Shown: positions 15,784 to 23,235, numbered from the stretch's first letter. The stretch: 64,000 nucleotides of DNA from Hymenobacter cyanobacteriorum (GCF_022631375.1 NZ_JALBGC010000006.1:62001-126000); one strand, 5' to 3'. A program made the numbers and translations. Notes: generated by a model from the letters alone, not told the origin.

Positions 15784-17856
15784 TTAGGCGTCCACCGCAA
15801 TGGCTTCCGTTGCCTTGGCCTGGCAGGCCAGGATGATGTTTTGCCCCTTCTCCTCTTCACTCAGCGCATCCTGCACCGCCTGCGTGACGCTGCCGGACAG
15901 CAGCTGCGTTTTGCACACGCCGCAGGTTCCCACGCGGCACGAATAGTCGATGTTGACGCCGACGTCCTCCGAGGCTTCGAGCACCGACTTATCGGGCGTC
16001 AGGATGGCGGTTTTGTTGGATTTGGCGAACGTAACAACCGCCGCCGTCGCGGCGGGCGCGTCAGCGGCGGCGGTCGGTGGCGCCGGCTCTTGCCCGGCGG
16101 CTGGCACCAAGGCTTCGGGTGGGGGCGCGGGCGGCGGGCCCGCTGGTTCCGGGGCCGGCGGGGTAATCGGCGGCTCGCCGCCGCCTGTTGCCCCCAGGGG
16201 CTCCGCAGGGGGGCTGGCGAAGAGTTCGGTTTTGACGTTGCCTTTGGGGACGTCCAGCTCGTTGAGCATCTGAGCTACCGCGTCAATCATTTTCGGCGGG
16301 CCGCAGATGTGGATGCGCCGGGATGCTATTTCCGGCACGCGCTGGTTGAGCAGCTCTTTGGTGATGTGGCCGCCCAGATAGGGTTCCTTCAGCTCTCCTT
16401 CTGCCCGCGTCAAGATAATGAAGACGTGCAGGTTGGGATAGCGGTGCTGCAGGTATTCCAGCTCTTCGCGGAAAATGATGCTGCCCTGGTCGCGGCAGGT
16501 GAAGAACAGGTAGATGTCGCCTTTCCAGGAACGGTCGGTCAGGTAGCGGATAATGCTCATGAACGGCGTGACCCCCACCCCACCCGCGATGAGCACGACG
16601 CTGTCGCCGTCGGGTTCGGTGAAGGTGAACCGACCGGCCGGCCCCATGATTTGCAGCAGCTCGCCCACGTGCACCAGCCGGTGCAGGTACCCGGACACCA
16701 CGCCCAGGTCTTCGCGCTTGACCGTGATTTCGCAGTAATCGGGCTGCGTGGGCGACGAGGCAATGGTATACGAGCGGGTGACGGGCTCGCCGTCCGGCCG
16801 CACCGTGAGGGTAACAAACTGGCCCGGCAGCTGCACAAACGGGATTTTTCCGCCCGCCACGTCAATCAGGCGAAACGTTTTGACCCCGGGCGTCTCCTCG
16901 AAGATTTCGGATACGAGCAGTGTTCCCGTCCACGCGTTGGGCTTGGAGGGCGCCCCGGGCCTGGCAGCAGCCGGGGCCGCGGCAGGCGCAGAAACGGGCT
17001 TGGCGGCCGCAGCGGCCGGCGGGGACGTGCTGGCGGGTTTTACACCGCTTACGGCCGCGCCGGGTGCCGGAGCGCCGGGGGGGACGACTCCTGGCGCCGG
17101 GGTGCTTCCGGCAGGTGCTCCTGTGAGCTTGGCCACCAGGGCGTTGGCCCGCTGCATCTTGTGGAAGTACATCCATATCATCGCGGCCACGAAGGCGGCC
17201 AGGGTCAGCATCACGACGTAGTGAAACCAGTTCAGTCCGAAAAACCCGTGCGGCTGCTCGCTGGCGAAGCGGGGCGTGAGGTTCATCTCGCCGTTGAACC
17301 ACTGTAGCGCTGCCGCGCGCGGGTCCTCGTTTTCGGCCAGCGCGCGCTGCGCGGCCAGCCCACTTTCCAGCAAGTCCTGTCCGCGCCGGATTTGCTCGGT
17401 GGCGTCCTGCATGGCACCCAGGTCCTGGCGCCGGCCGTTGGATGCTTCCGCGAAACGTTGCAGGCCGGTATTTAACAGGGCGCTGCCCTCGCGCATGCGC
17501 TCGTTGGCCAACTGCCGGGCTTTGCTGCGCTGCCCGGGGTCCGGGTCCTGCATCATGGTGGGATACAGCGGCATTTCGGGCGTCTTGGTCATCTCCTTCA
17601 TCATCTCGCCCATGCCGCCGCCCATGCCCCCCATGCCGCCGGGCTTCGCACCGGCCGCGCCGCTGCCCATGCCCGCCATGCCACCGCCACTGGGCGCGCT
17701 GGCGGCGCCCGCCGGGGCCACGGCCGGCGCACCAGTACCCGCCGCCGTGTCGGGATGGTGGCTGGCGTGGTCCGTTTGCGCCCGGACCGCTGGCGCTGGC
17801 GTGAGCAGCAGCGTGGCCGGCAGCAGCACGGAAATGGCAGCGTGGAAATACTTCAT
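15784..17856 (-). CDS. Transmembrane FAD/NAD(P)H reductase fused to 2Fe-2S ferredoxin and Met-rich periplasmic segment
   Basis: 690 residues. The signal-like start (1-26) is followed by His/Gly/Met-rich sequence (27-105) and a helical coil (110-185) resembling the neighbouring Met-rich lipoprotein. One membrane helix lies at 212-231, then a Pro/Ala linker. The FAD/NAD(P)-binding reductase domain spans 309-550, with RSYTIASS (361-368), GGVGVTP (425-431) and ICGPPKM (517-523). After a second Pro/Ala linker a plant-type 2Fe-2S domain has Cys 640, 645, 648 and 678. It resembles the phenol hydroxylase/HCP-reductase class, but I know no family with this N-terminal part. The topology suggests a cytoplasmic reductase half and a periplasmic Met-rich half. 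It sits 6 bp upstream of the cytochrome b-like gene. Confidence 0.85.
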   Translation of the reverse strand: MKYFHAAISVLLPATLLLTPAPAVRAQTDHASHHPDTAAGTGAPAVAPAGAASAPSGGGMAGMGSGAAGAKPGGMGGMGGGMGEMMKEMTKTPEMPLYPTMMQDPDPGQRSKARQLANERMREGSALLNTGLQRFAEASNGRRQDLGAMQDATEQIRRGQDLLESGLAAQRALAENEDPRAAALQWFNGEMNLTPRFASEQPHGFFGLNWFHYVVMLTLAAFVAAMIWMYFHKMQRANALVAKLTGAPAGSTPAPGVVPPGAPAPGAAVSGVKPASTSPPAAAAAKPVSAPAAAPAAARPGAPSKPNAWTGTLLVSEIFEETPGVKTFRLIDVAGGKIPFVQLPGQFVTLTVRPDGEPVTRSYTIASSPTQPDYCEITVKREDLGVVSGYLHRLVHVGELLQIMGPAGRFTFTEPDGDSVVLIAGGVGVTPFMSIIRYLTDRSWKGDIYLFFTCRDQGSIIFREELEYLQHRYPNLHVFIILTRAEGELKEPYLGGHITKELLNQRVPEIASRRIHICGPPKMIDAVAQMLNELDVPKGNVKTELFASPPAEPLGATGGGEPPITPPAPEPAGPPPAPPPEALVPAAGQEPAPPTAAADAPAATAAVVTFAKSNKTAILTPDKSVLEASEDVGVNIDYSCRVGTCGVCKTQLLSGSVTQAVQDALSEEEKGQNIILACQAKATEAIAVDA

Positions 17857-17922
17857 CGTCCGGGGGCTAGGGCTGAAAGGGTAGGCCTGGTAAGGGAAGG
17901 CAGAGACTCCGATGAGCCAACC

Positions 17923-18588
17923 TTACATGTCATCCTCCATGGGCATCTTCTTGTCCTTCATCGGCTTATCCGTCATGGGCTTGTCGTCGTCCATCATGGG
18001 CGGGTCCTGAGCCATGGAGTCCTTACTCGTGGCATCCTTTTTCATTTGGTCGTCCTTCATCATGGCGGCGCCTTTGTCGGCCATGGCCATGCCTTTGTCC
18101 ATCATCGCCATGCCTTTAGCCATCATGTCGCCGTCCATCATGCCCGGCTCGGCCACTGAATCTGGCCCCATCGGGCCCATGCCTTTGCCAGCCAGGTCCT
18201 TGCCCTGGCTCATCATGCCCATGCCCTGGTGCATCATGCCCATGTTGTCGGCCATGTGCTGCTCTCCGGCTTCGGCGCGACGTTCTTTCGCCAGCAGGTT
18301 TTTGGCGACGTTCATGACGGCCAGGCCCTGGTCTACTACGCGCATGCCCCGGCCCATCATGGCGCGGTTCTCAGCCGCCTGGCCCCGGTCCACCAGCTCC
18401 TTGCCGGATTTCACCAGCTCGATGCCCCGGTGCATCATGTCCATGCCCTCGCTCGAATGGTCCAATTGGGCCTCATTCTGGACCACGGTGTTGGTGGTGT
18501 CACCGTCGGAGCGATTTTGGGTCTCGCAGCTACCGAGAAAAGCGGCCGCCCCGGCAGCGATGATGAGGTATATCTGGTTTGTTTTCAT
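17923..18588 (-). CDS. Methionine-rich lipoprotein, probable copper buffer
   Basis: 221 residues, with a lipobox at FLGSCE. The first half is helical with a repeated pattern (MHRGIELVKSGKELVDRGQ, MGRGMRVVDQGLAV). The second half is Met/Asp/Lys-rich (NMGMMHQGMGMMSQGKD, MMAKGMAMMDKGMAMADKG), ending in an acidic MPMEDDM tail. The Met spacing fits Cu(I) binding. Part of it resembles residues 110-185 of the adjacent reductase fusion, so the two may interact or share origin. There are no catalytic motifs. Confidence 0.7.
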   Translation of the reverse strand: MKTNQIYLIIAAGAAAFLGSCETQNRSDGDTTNTVVQNEAQLDHSSEGMDMMHRGIELVKSGKELVDRGQAAENRAMMGRGMRVVDQGLAVMNVAKNLLAKERRAEAGEQHMADNMGMMHQGMGMMSQGKDLAGKGMGPMGPDSVAEPGMMDGDMMAKGMAMMDKGMAMADKGAAMMKDDQMKKDATSKDSMAQDPPMMDDDKPMTDKPMKDKKMPMEDDM

Positions 18589-18640
18589 GGCGTTGATGGA
18601 ATGTACTGGCTTGTTTAGCGTAGATAAGCGAATCGGGGGT

Positions 18641-19060
18641 TTACTTCTCGATTCGGTACAGCAGCAGGGCGGCCACCCACGGCAGCGTGAGGCCCGCCAG
18701 CAGCCACTTGTAGTCGGAGTCGAGTAGAAAATTCACCGTCGCCATCCAGCCAATCGAGCTGAGCCCCGCCAGCGCCACCACCGGAAAAGCCCCCAGCCGG
18801 AGAGCCCGAAAGGAGTAAAAAGCGACGTGGAGCGTCAGCATACCGGTTGCGGCCATGTAGCCGCCCATTACCCAGAACACCTTCTGGAGCCAGCGCCTCA
18901 GCCCCGGCACGGCCGCTTGCAGCGCGGGCAGGGAAGTGCCCAGGTAGCGGGCATCCTCGGGCAGCAAGGGCGGCCGCAGGAAAAGGAAGTAGCCTCCCAT
19001 CCCGAGCAGGCTGAGGCCCCCGAGCGCCAAGGCTTTGGGGTAGTAAGGAGCGAACTTCAT
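18641..19060 (-). CDS. Small four-helix membrane protein, unknown
   Basis: 139 residues with hydrophobic helices at about 10-28, 62-82, 90-108 and 114-134. An external loop after helix one reads PPLLPEDARYLGTSLPALQAAVPGLRRWLQKVF. No metal motif or known family is recognised. It is placed between the Met-rich lipoprotein (52 bp) and the exported protein upstream (24 bp) on the same strand, so it is probably part of the same operon and may assist assembly or quinone chemistry. That is only a guess. Confidence 0.65.
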   Translation of the reverse strand: MKFAPYYPKALALGGLSLLGMGGYFLFLRPPLLPEDARYLGTSLPALQAAVPGLRRWLQKVFWVMGGYMAATGMLTLHVAFYSFRALRLGAFPVVALAGLSSIGWMATVNFLLDSDYKWLLAGLTLPWVAALLLYRIEK

Positions 19061-19084
19061 GTCGGTAGCGAAGGCGCTCTTAAC

Positions 19085-19675
19085 TTAATGCGAGACCGTC
19101 GCCGGCTGGCTCTGGCGGAGCAGCCAGTTGAGCTTGGTCATGCGGTGCAAGGCATCGTAGGCAGCCAGGTCGCCGCCTTGAAACTGCGCGTCCAGCAGGT
19201 CGTGGAACCGGTGGTTGCTCGGGAATGCTTTTTTGACGGCCAGCAGCGTCAGGGGCTGGATGGGGGCCGCGGCCGTGGGGCTGAAATACAGGTGCACGTA
19301 ACCGGGATTCTTGCCCACGGTGGGCTGCTCCACCTTGTAAATGAGCAGCTCCTCGCCCGGATTCAGGATGGGGTAGTGCTGGTTGTTGGAAGCAAACCGG
19401 TAGTCGCGGCCGTCGCAGTCGCGGAACCCAAACAGGCTGTCCTTGGCCACCTGATAGGGTTTGCCGCCGTGAATGACCGTCATGGTGGGCTTACCGCTGA
19501 ATTCGTGCAGGCGCAGCTTGTGGGTCGCGGTTTTGCAGTCCACCGCCAGCGCCAGCCGGTGCTGGCGAAAGTCTGCGGCCGAGCGGTACAGTCCGCTGCC
19601 GAGCGGCGGGGACTGGCCCCGCGCTGCGGAAGCCAGGGCGAAAATGCCCCAAAGGGCTATTAGAAAGGTTTTCAT
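19085..19675 (-). CDS. Unknown exported protein in the copper-redox cluster
   Basis: 196 residues, with a signal peptide ending near SAARGQ. The mature part is beta-rich (HRLALAVDCKTATHKLRLHEFSGKPTMTVIHGGKPYQVAKDSLFGFRDCDGRDYRF) with two Cys. It resembles the exported proteins of unknown function common in Bacteroidota, whose core begins with a SADFxxxxL segment. It lies 30 bp after the DUF6799 gene and 24 bp before the membrane protein. Function unknown. Confidence 0.65.
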   Translation of the reverse strand: MKTFLIALWGIFALASAARGQSPPLGSGLYRSAADFRQHRLALAVDCKTATHKLRLHEFSGKPTMTVIHGGKPYQVAKDSLFGFRDCDGRDYRFASNNQHYPILNPGEELLIYKVEQPTVGKNPGYVHLYFSPTAAAPIQPLTLLAVKKAFPSNHRFHDLLDAQFQGGDLAAYDALHRMTKLNWLLRQSQPATVSH

Positions 19676-19705
19676 GCGGATAGGTAATGCAGGCCGTGCG
19701 CCGGC

Positions 19706-20071
19706 TTACATTTTCATGTCGCCCATTTTGTCGCCCTTCATAGGGCGCTTGCCGGAGCCGGGATGAACCATCATTTTGCCGTTCATCATCATGCAGTGGT
19801 CCCCTTCTTTCATTTTGGTGATGGTGCCGTCCTTGGCTTTACAGGTGCCGTCGGTCATGCACACGGTGCCATCGGCCATGGTCATGTTTTTGGTCATGGG
19901 CATCATCTTGCCGCCGTGCGACATCATCATTTTGCCGTTCTGCATCGTCATGTAATCCTGCCCGGCTTTGGCCCCGGCGGCATGCTGGTGTTTGGGCGCG
20001 GTTTGGGCCTGCGCGGCGCTGCCAATTGCGGTGATAAGCAGCAGGGCAAGAAGGATGGGGAGCTTGTTCAT
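19706..20071 (-). CDS. DUF6799 exported protein, Met-rich, first gene of the redox cluster
   Basis: 121 residues from ATG 20071, with a signal peptide ending at SAAQAQ. The mature protein has two DUF6799 units, YMTMQNGKMMMSHGGKMMPM and the ADGTVCMTDGTCKAKDGTI type. They contain many Met, two Cys and His. The family is Bacteroidota-specific and often close to copper genes; metal binding is inferred. The longer ORF start at 20173 has no signal peptide at its N-terminus. It heads a seven-gene set running to 14222. Confidence 0.75.
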   Translation of the reverse strand: MNKLPILLALLLITAIGSAAQAQTAPKHQHAAGAKAGQDYMTMQNGKMMMSHGGKMMPMTKNMTMADGTVCMTDGTCKAKDGTITKMKEGDHCMMMNGKMMVHPGSGKRPMKGDKMGDMKM

Positions 20072-20454
20072 GGTTGAAAAAGAAGGGGTTGATTGATAAG
20101 CTCCAGCCCCTTGCATCTCCCCGCCGGTGCTTGAACCGGACGGGGGAGGCGGAAGGGAAAGAGTCTGGTGCAAAATTCACCATTCCCTTCCCCCGCTGAC
20201 ATGACATTAGCGGCCCCGCGCAATGACTTTAATCAGCTAATGTGCACTGTATGAGCACATATTTGCACGATTAGACCTGTTAGCTTATTGAATTACCAGA
20301 AAGGCTGGAATCTGGTGCAGTCCGGGTAAGCACCACCGGCTCTGCGCGCGGCTTGAACCAAGCAGCTGCGGGGCGGGCCGTGCGCTTGGAACTGGCCCGA
20401 AACCAAAAACGCCCGGCAGGGCCGGGCGTTTTCAACGAGAGGAAGCGCGGGCGC
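20072..20454. other. Intergenic region before the redox cluster
   Basis: 383 bp without a gene. It holds an inverted repeat TGTGC-N9-GCACA (20241-20259), possibly an operator for the cluster. At 20405-20432 it holds the terminator of the HMA gene. No TAnnTTTG box was found on the minus strand near 20071. Confidence 0.35.
20405..20432 (-). terminator. Terminator of the HMA-protein gene
   Basis: A twelve-base perfect stem AAAACGCCCGGC (20406-20417) pairs with GCCGGGCGTTTT (20421-20432), loop AGG. On the minus strand it is followed by T residues. It probably works in both directions. Confidence 0.8.
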
Positions 20455-20664
20455 TCAGGCGGCCTGAATCTTAAAGCCGGCGTTTTCAACGGCCTGCACT
20501 ACTTGTTCGGCCGAGAGCGTGTCGGAGCTGACGGTGAGAATCTTGTTGGGGTTGGCGGTATCCACCTGCCAGTTGCCGGCCCCTGCTTCCTGGTTGAGGG
20601 TGGGCGTTACGGCCTTGATGCAGCCGCCGCAATTGATATTGGTTTTAAACTGAAGGGTTTTCAT
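20455..20664 (-). CDS. Heavy-metal-associated (HMA) copper chaperone-like protein
   Basis: 69 residues, one HMA domain of ferredoxin-like fold. The metal motif is shifted to NCGGCIKAV (Cys 12 and 15, CxxC) after strand one. Strand two (WQVDTANPNKILTV) and the second helix (SAEQVVQAVENAGF) fit CopZ-type chaperones. It is a cytosolic protein expected to bind Cu(I). It stands alone, with its own terminator and a perfect -7 box 53 bp upstream. Confidence 0.85.
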   Translation of the reverse strand: MKTLQFKTNINCGGCIKAVTPTLNQEAGAGNWQVDTANPNKILTVSSDTLSAEQVVQAVENAGFKIQAA

Positions 20665-20716
20665 GAGAGTGTGAGTTAGGGTAAGCCGAGCGAGTCGGTT
20701 TCAAATAGGTAACGTC

Positions 20717-20724
20717 CAAAAGTA
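20717..20724 (-). promoter_or_regulatory. Promoter -7 box of the HMA gene
   Basis: Read on the minus strand, TACTTTTG matches TAnnTTTG exactly, 53 bases before the HMA start. No convincing -33 TTTG was found at the right distance. Confidence 0.45.
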
Positions 20725-20796
20725 GCGGCCCGTGCGTCGGTACGGATACAGAATTGCGCTGTGGGCTTACATAATTTACCGACCCTTAAACGCCAA

Positions 20797-20829
20797 AAAA
20801 GCCAGCCTGCAACGTGCGGGCTGGCTTTT
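20797..20829 (-). terminator. Terminator of the first Csp gene
   Basis: Stem AAAAGCCAGCC (20797-20807) pairs with GGCTGGCTTTT (20819-20829). The minus strand continues with T residues. It directly follows the Csp stop at 20845. Confidence 0.75.
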
Positions 20830-20844
20830 ACTATCCGGGATTCT

Positions 20845-21186
20845 TTAAGCAGCCATGCTCATGCCCTGGCGGCAGGCCTGCTCGCAGCGGCGGCAGGCCT
20901 CGGCGCACTCCTTGCAATGCTGCATGTGGGCGCCGTGCTTCTCGCACTCGGTGGCGCAGATGCCGCAGATTTCAGCGCACTCGCGCATGACGTGCTGGGC
21001 GTGCTCCGAGCCGCGGGCCACGAAGCGAGCCGTGATGGCGCAGATGTCGGCGCAGTCGCGGTCGATGCTGATGCAGCGGGCCATCATTTTTACGTCCTGC
21101 TCGCCGAGGCAGGCAGTGGCGCAATGTTCGCACGAGGCGATGCAGGCGTTAAGTGCATCGAGAAGGGATTGGTTTTGAGCGTGCAT
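20845..21186 (-). CDS. csp: Four-helix-bundle copper-binding protein (Csp-like)
   Basis: 113 residues from ATG 21186; the longer start would add a polar tail. Cys residues line the helices: LLDALNACIASCEHCATACLG, CISIDRDCADICAI, CAEICGICATECEKH and CKECAEACRRCEQAC. This is the Csp (DUF326) family, in which the bundle core binds many Cu(I). There is no signal peptide, so it is the cytosolic type. It is a separate transcript, with its own terminator. A paralogue lies at 33129-33455. Confidence 0.92.
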   Translation of the reverse strand: MHAQNQSLLDALNACIASCEHCATACLGEQDVKMMARCISIDRDCADICAITARFVARGSEHAQHVMRECAEICGICATECEKHGAHMQHCKECAEACRRCEQACRQGMSMAA

Positions 21187-21270
21187 GGGTGGGAAAGTTA
21201 AGTTGGTGTTGGTACCCACGTATGTACTCTTGGCGGCTGACCTAGTTGTACACGATTGACCGGTGTTTCC

Positions 21271-21304
21271 TGCATAATTAGTGCGGATGCATAATTAGTG
21301 CGGA
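21271..21304. repeat. 17-bp perfect tandem duplication
   Basis: TGCATAATTAGTGCGGA occurs twice with no spacer (21271-21287 and 21288-21304). It is AT-richer than the surroundings. It may be a slippage duplication or a pair of regulator sites upstream of the Csp gene. Confidence 0.7.
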
Positions 21305-21416
21305 TGCCACGTGTTTTCTGGCTTTGTCCCCAGCGCATAAAGCTCCCGATGGCGGCTCGTTACAAGGAAAGGGCCTCTTCTCCACCGGCGCTCCACCGGC
21401 TCTTTGCCTAAGAAAG

Positions 21417-21447
21417 TTGCTTGGCAACGGATTATTTCGTATCTTTG
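21417..21447 (+). promoter_or_regulatory. Bacteroidota-type promoter
   Basis: TTGC at 21417-21420 is followed after 19 bp by TATCTTTG at 21440-21447, an exact TAnnTTTG -7 box. Transcription would start near 21454, well upstream of the Abi gene and just ahead of a terminator. Confidence 0.6.
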
Positions 21448-21453
21448 ACCCAT

Positions 21454-21547
21454 TAATCCCCCTACACGCCTCTGCTAGCACGCGCCTCAACGGGGCTTTC
21501 TTGTTTTAACATCCTCAAATCCACTAGCCTAGCTAGTGGATTTGTTT
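21454..21547 (+). ncRNA. Candidate small RNA or leader RNA
   Basis: A roughly 95-nt transcript is predicted between the promoter above and the terminator at 21517-21547. It has no convincing ORF. It could be a stand-alone small RNA or an attenuated leader of the Abi gene that starts 98 bp beyond. This rests only on flanking signals. Confidence 0.35.
21517..21547 (+). terminator. Strong terminator upstream of the Abi gene
   Basis: A perfect 12-bp stem AAATCCACTAGC (21517-21528) pairs with GCTAGTGGATTT (21532-21543), loop CTA, followed by a T-rich tail. Confidence 0.8.
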
Positions 21548-21644
21548 GTTTAAGGAAAAAGGGAAAGTGAATGGCCGGCCACACCGCCAAGTCAATCGGC
21601 AATCTTTTACGGATTAGGCAGCCACCAAAAAGTAAACCCAGCGA

Positions 21645-22595
21645 ATGGATTATACAAAAAAACCGGTATCAAGTGCTGACCATATCAATTTGCTAAAGGC
21701 AAGAGGGCTGGCCATCGCGGACGAGCAGCGGGCCGAACGGTACTTGGAAACTATCGGCTATTATCGGCTGAGCGGGTACATGTATCACCTGCAAAAAAGG
21801 GATAAGTCGCATCGGTTTTTGCCGAACGTCACGTTTGATACTATCGTCGATACCTACAAGTTTGATAAAAAGCTGCGGGCCGTGGTGGCGGAGTACATGG
21901 AGCGCATAGAGGTCGCCTTACGCGCCAAACTGACCAATATCTACAGTTTGGAGTATGGCTTCTACTGGTACAATGACCAGGCCTTGTTTTCGGATAATGC
22001 AGTGTTTATATCTATAAACGCGGATATCAACGACAAATTCAAGGAGGAGAAAGAACACTTCGTCAAGGCATTCAAAACCAATCACCCAGGCGAAACCCGC
22101 CTGCCCTCGCCAATGGCGTTGGAAGTCCTCTCGTTGGGGAAACTAGCCCGGCTGTACAAGGCGCTGGCCACCACGGAGGAAAAGAAGCGGGTATCCAAAG
22201 AGTTTGGCCTAATTATCACTTTGTTTGAGTCGTGGGCGATTTGGTTGGCGAACGTACGGAATATCTGTGCCCACCATTCGCGGCTGTGGAATAAGGTGAT
22301 GACGCCCGACCGGCCCTTCTTCTCCCGGAAAAAGGAGTATCGGTTCAACGATACCCTGACGGAAGAAAACAGCATGACCACCTACGGAGCGATTTCGCTT
22401 ATTAACCGGATATTGCTGTCATTCAATCCCGGTAACTCTTTTACCAGCAAAGTAGAAGCGCTAATTGATGAATACAACATCAATGCCAGGCACATGAGTT
22501 TTCCCGATGACTGGAAGACAACGGCTACTTGGCACCACGAGCGAAAAACAGGCCTGCTACCCCCTGCCGAAGGTGGGTTGCCTGCGCGTGGGTAG
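21645..22595 (+). CDS. Abi-family protein (Abi_2, HEPN-like)
   Basis: 316 residues, close to the family length. N-terminal GYYRLSGYMYHLQ (about 38-50) and KLRAVVAEYMERIEVALRAKLTN are diagnostic for the AbiD/AbiF (Abi_2, PF07751) family. The motif RNICAHH places Arg 205 and His 210 in the R-x4-H arrangement of HEPN ribonucleases. Known members cause abortive infection by RNA cleavage or act in toxin-like systems; the target here is unknown. Base composition is visibly more AT-rich than the neighbours, and a decayed gene follows, so lateral transfer is likely. No antitoxin partner is visible. Confidence 0.9.
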   Translation: MDYTKKPVSSADHINLLKARGLAIADEQRAERYLETIGYYRLSGYMYHLQKRDKSHRFLPNVTFDTIVDTYKFDKKLRAVVAEYMERIEVALRAKLTNIYSLEYGFYWYNDQALFSDNAVFISINADINDKFKEEKEHFVKAFKTNHPGETRLPSPMALEVLSLGKLARLYKALATTEEKKRVSKEFGLIITLFESWAIWLANVRNICAHHSRLWNKVMTPDRPFFSRKKEYRFNDTLTEENSMTTYGAISLINRILLSFNPGNSFTSKVEALIDEYNINARHMSFPDDWKTTATWHHERKTGLLPPAEGGLPARG

Positions 22596-22604
22596 TGTAA
22601 GCAA

Positions 22605-22907
22605 ATAGGCGCCTCCAACAACTCGAAGGCGGAAGGGATGTGCGCCTGCATCTGCTGCACTGTAGGCGAGTTGGCTGCTGGGCTGCTGCTTTCCCATAGC
22701 AACGTTTCGCAGCACCTCAAAGAATTGAAAACCGCCAGACTGGTTGATTGTGCCGACGATGACCTCCGCGAGTGCTACGGCCTTGCGCCAGCCTAGGGGG
22801 CCCAGGTGCGGCAGCTCTTCGGCAACGTGCTGGTAGAGCTTGCACCCCACGCACTGAAACGTAAAACAAAAAAGCGGCGCCGTACCCAAAGCCGGTTTGG
22901 GTTGTAA
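22605..22907 (+). pseudogene. Decayed arsR-family regulator
   Basis: Reading in the frame of ATG 22638, a typical ArsR helix-turn-helix appears: GELAAGLLLSHSNVSQHLKELK, then a wing ending ECYGLAPA. An in-frame TAG at 22794-22796 breaks the frame. The same frame then continues with GAQVRQLFGNVLVEL, which matches the ArsR C-terminal helix (usual pattern CYCLN.. W.QVR.LFG), so the TAG probably replaced a Trp codon. The N-terminal half before about 22605 is missing. It lies on the plus strand between the Abi gene and the arsenic operon. Not expected to be functional. The opposite-strand ORFs here are shadows. Confidence 0.65.
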
Positions 22908-23072
22908 ACAGTAACCGTTCTACGAGGGTAGGACGAACCTGCTAGCACAGTGCAAATGCAGGTGTGACTGCTAATCTTCGAGCAGCAAGCAGCCCTGCGC
23001 CTATTCTGGCCGGCCTCTAAAATCAGGCGGAAAGCCATACCGGTTGTTCTAACTGGTTACAATGCCCCCGCC
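22908..23072. other. Non-coding remnant between arsR pseudogene and ars operon
   Basis: No gene, promoter or repeat is recognised. It is probably degraded sequence linked to the arsR remnant. Confidence 0.3.
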
Positions 23073-23231
23073 ATGTTCAAGATGTACTGGAAACTTCGCC
23101 GCCGCCGGCTCCGCCTCCTATCCATCAACGCCCGGGGTGAACTGGTGTTGCGGCTGTTCCTGCAAGCCACCTGCAAGCCGGTGTGGGGCCTGCGCGTCGT
23201 ACGACACCGATACTTGTTCTTTGCCCGTTAG
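23073..23231 (+). CDS. Doubtful 52-aa Arg-rich ORF
   Basis: It starts at ATG 23073 and encodes a short, very basic peptide (FKMYWKLRRRRLRLL... WGLRVVRHRYLFFAR). It converges with the acr3 gene, ending 4 bp from its stop. It could be a small membrane-active peptide or chance. No relatives are recalled. Confidence 0.25.
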   Translation: MFKMYWKLRRRRLRLLSINARGELVLRLFLQATCKPVWGLRVVRHRYLFFAR

Positions 23232-23235
23232 GGGG

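Larger units (their letters stand above)
21187..21644. other. Intergenic region between Csp and Abi genes
   Basis: 458 bp. It contains a perfect 17-bp tandem duplication (21271-21304), a consensus promoter (21417-21447) and a strong terminator (21517-21547). No convincing protein is encoded; an ORF at 21324-21509 is not supported. Confidence 0.5.

Noticed and set aside
15100..17307. 735-codon plus-strand ORF opposite the redox genes
   Set aside because: The minus strand holds clear haem, FAD and 2Fe-2S motifs; the plus ORF is a shadow with low-complexity sequence.
21324..21509. 61-aa plus-strand ORF before the Abi gene
   Set aside because: It spans the promoter at 21417-21447, has no recognisable motif and ends just before the terminator; chance ORF more likely.
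22382..23038. Minus-strand ORFs between the Abi and acr3 genes
   Set aside because: The plus strand carries the ArsR remnant; these minus frames show no domain and overlap the Abi 3' end.
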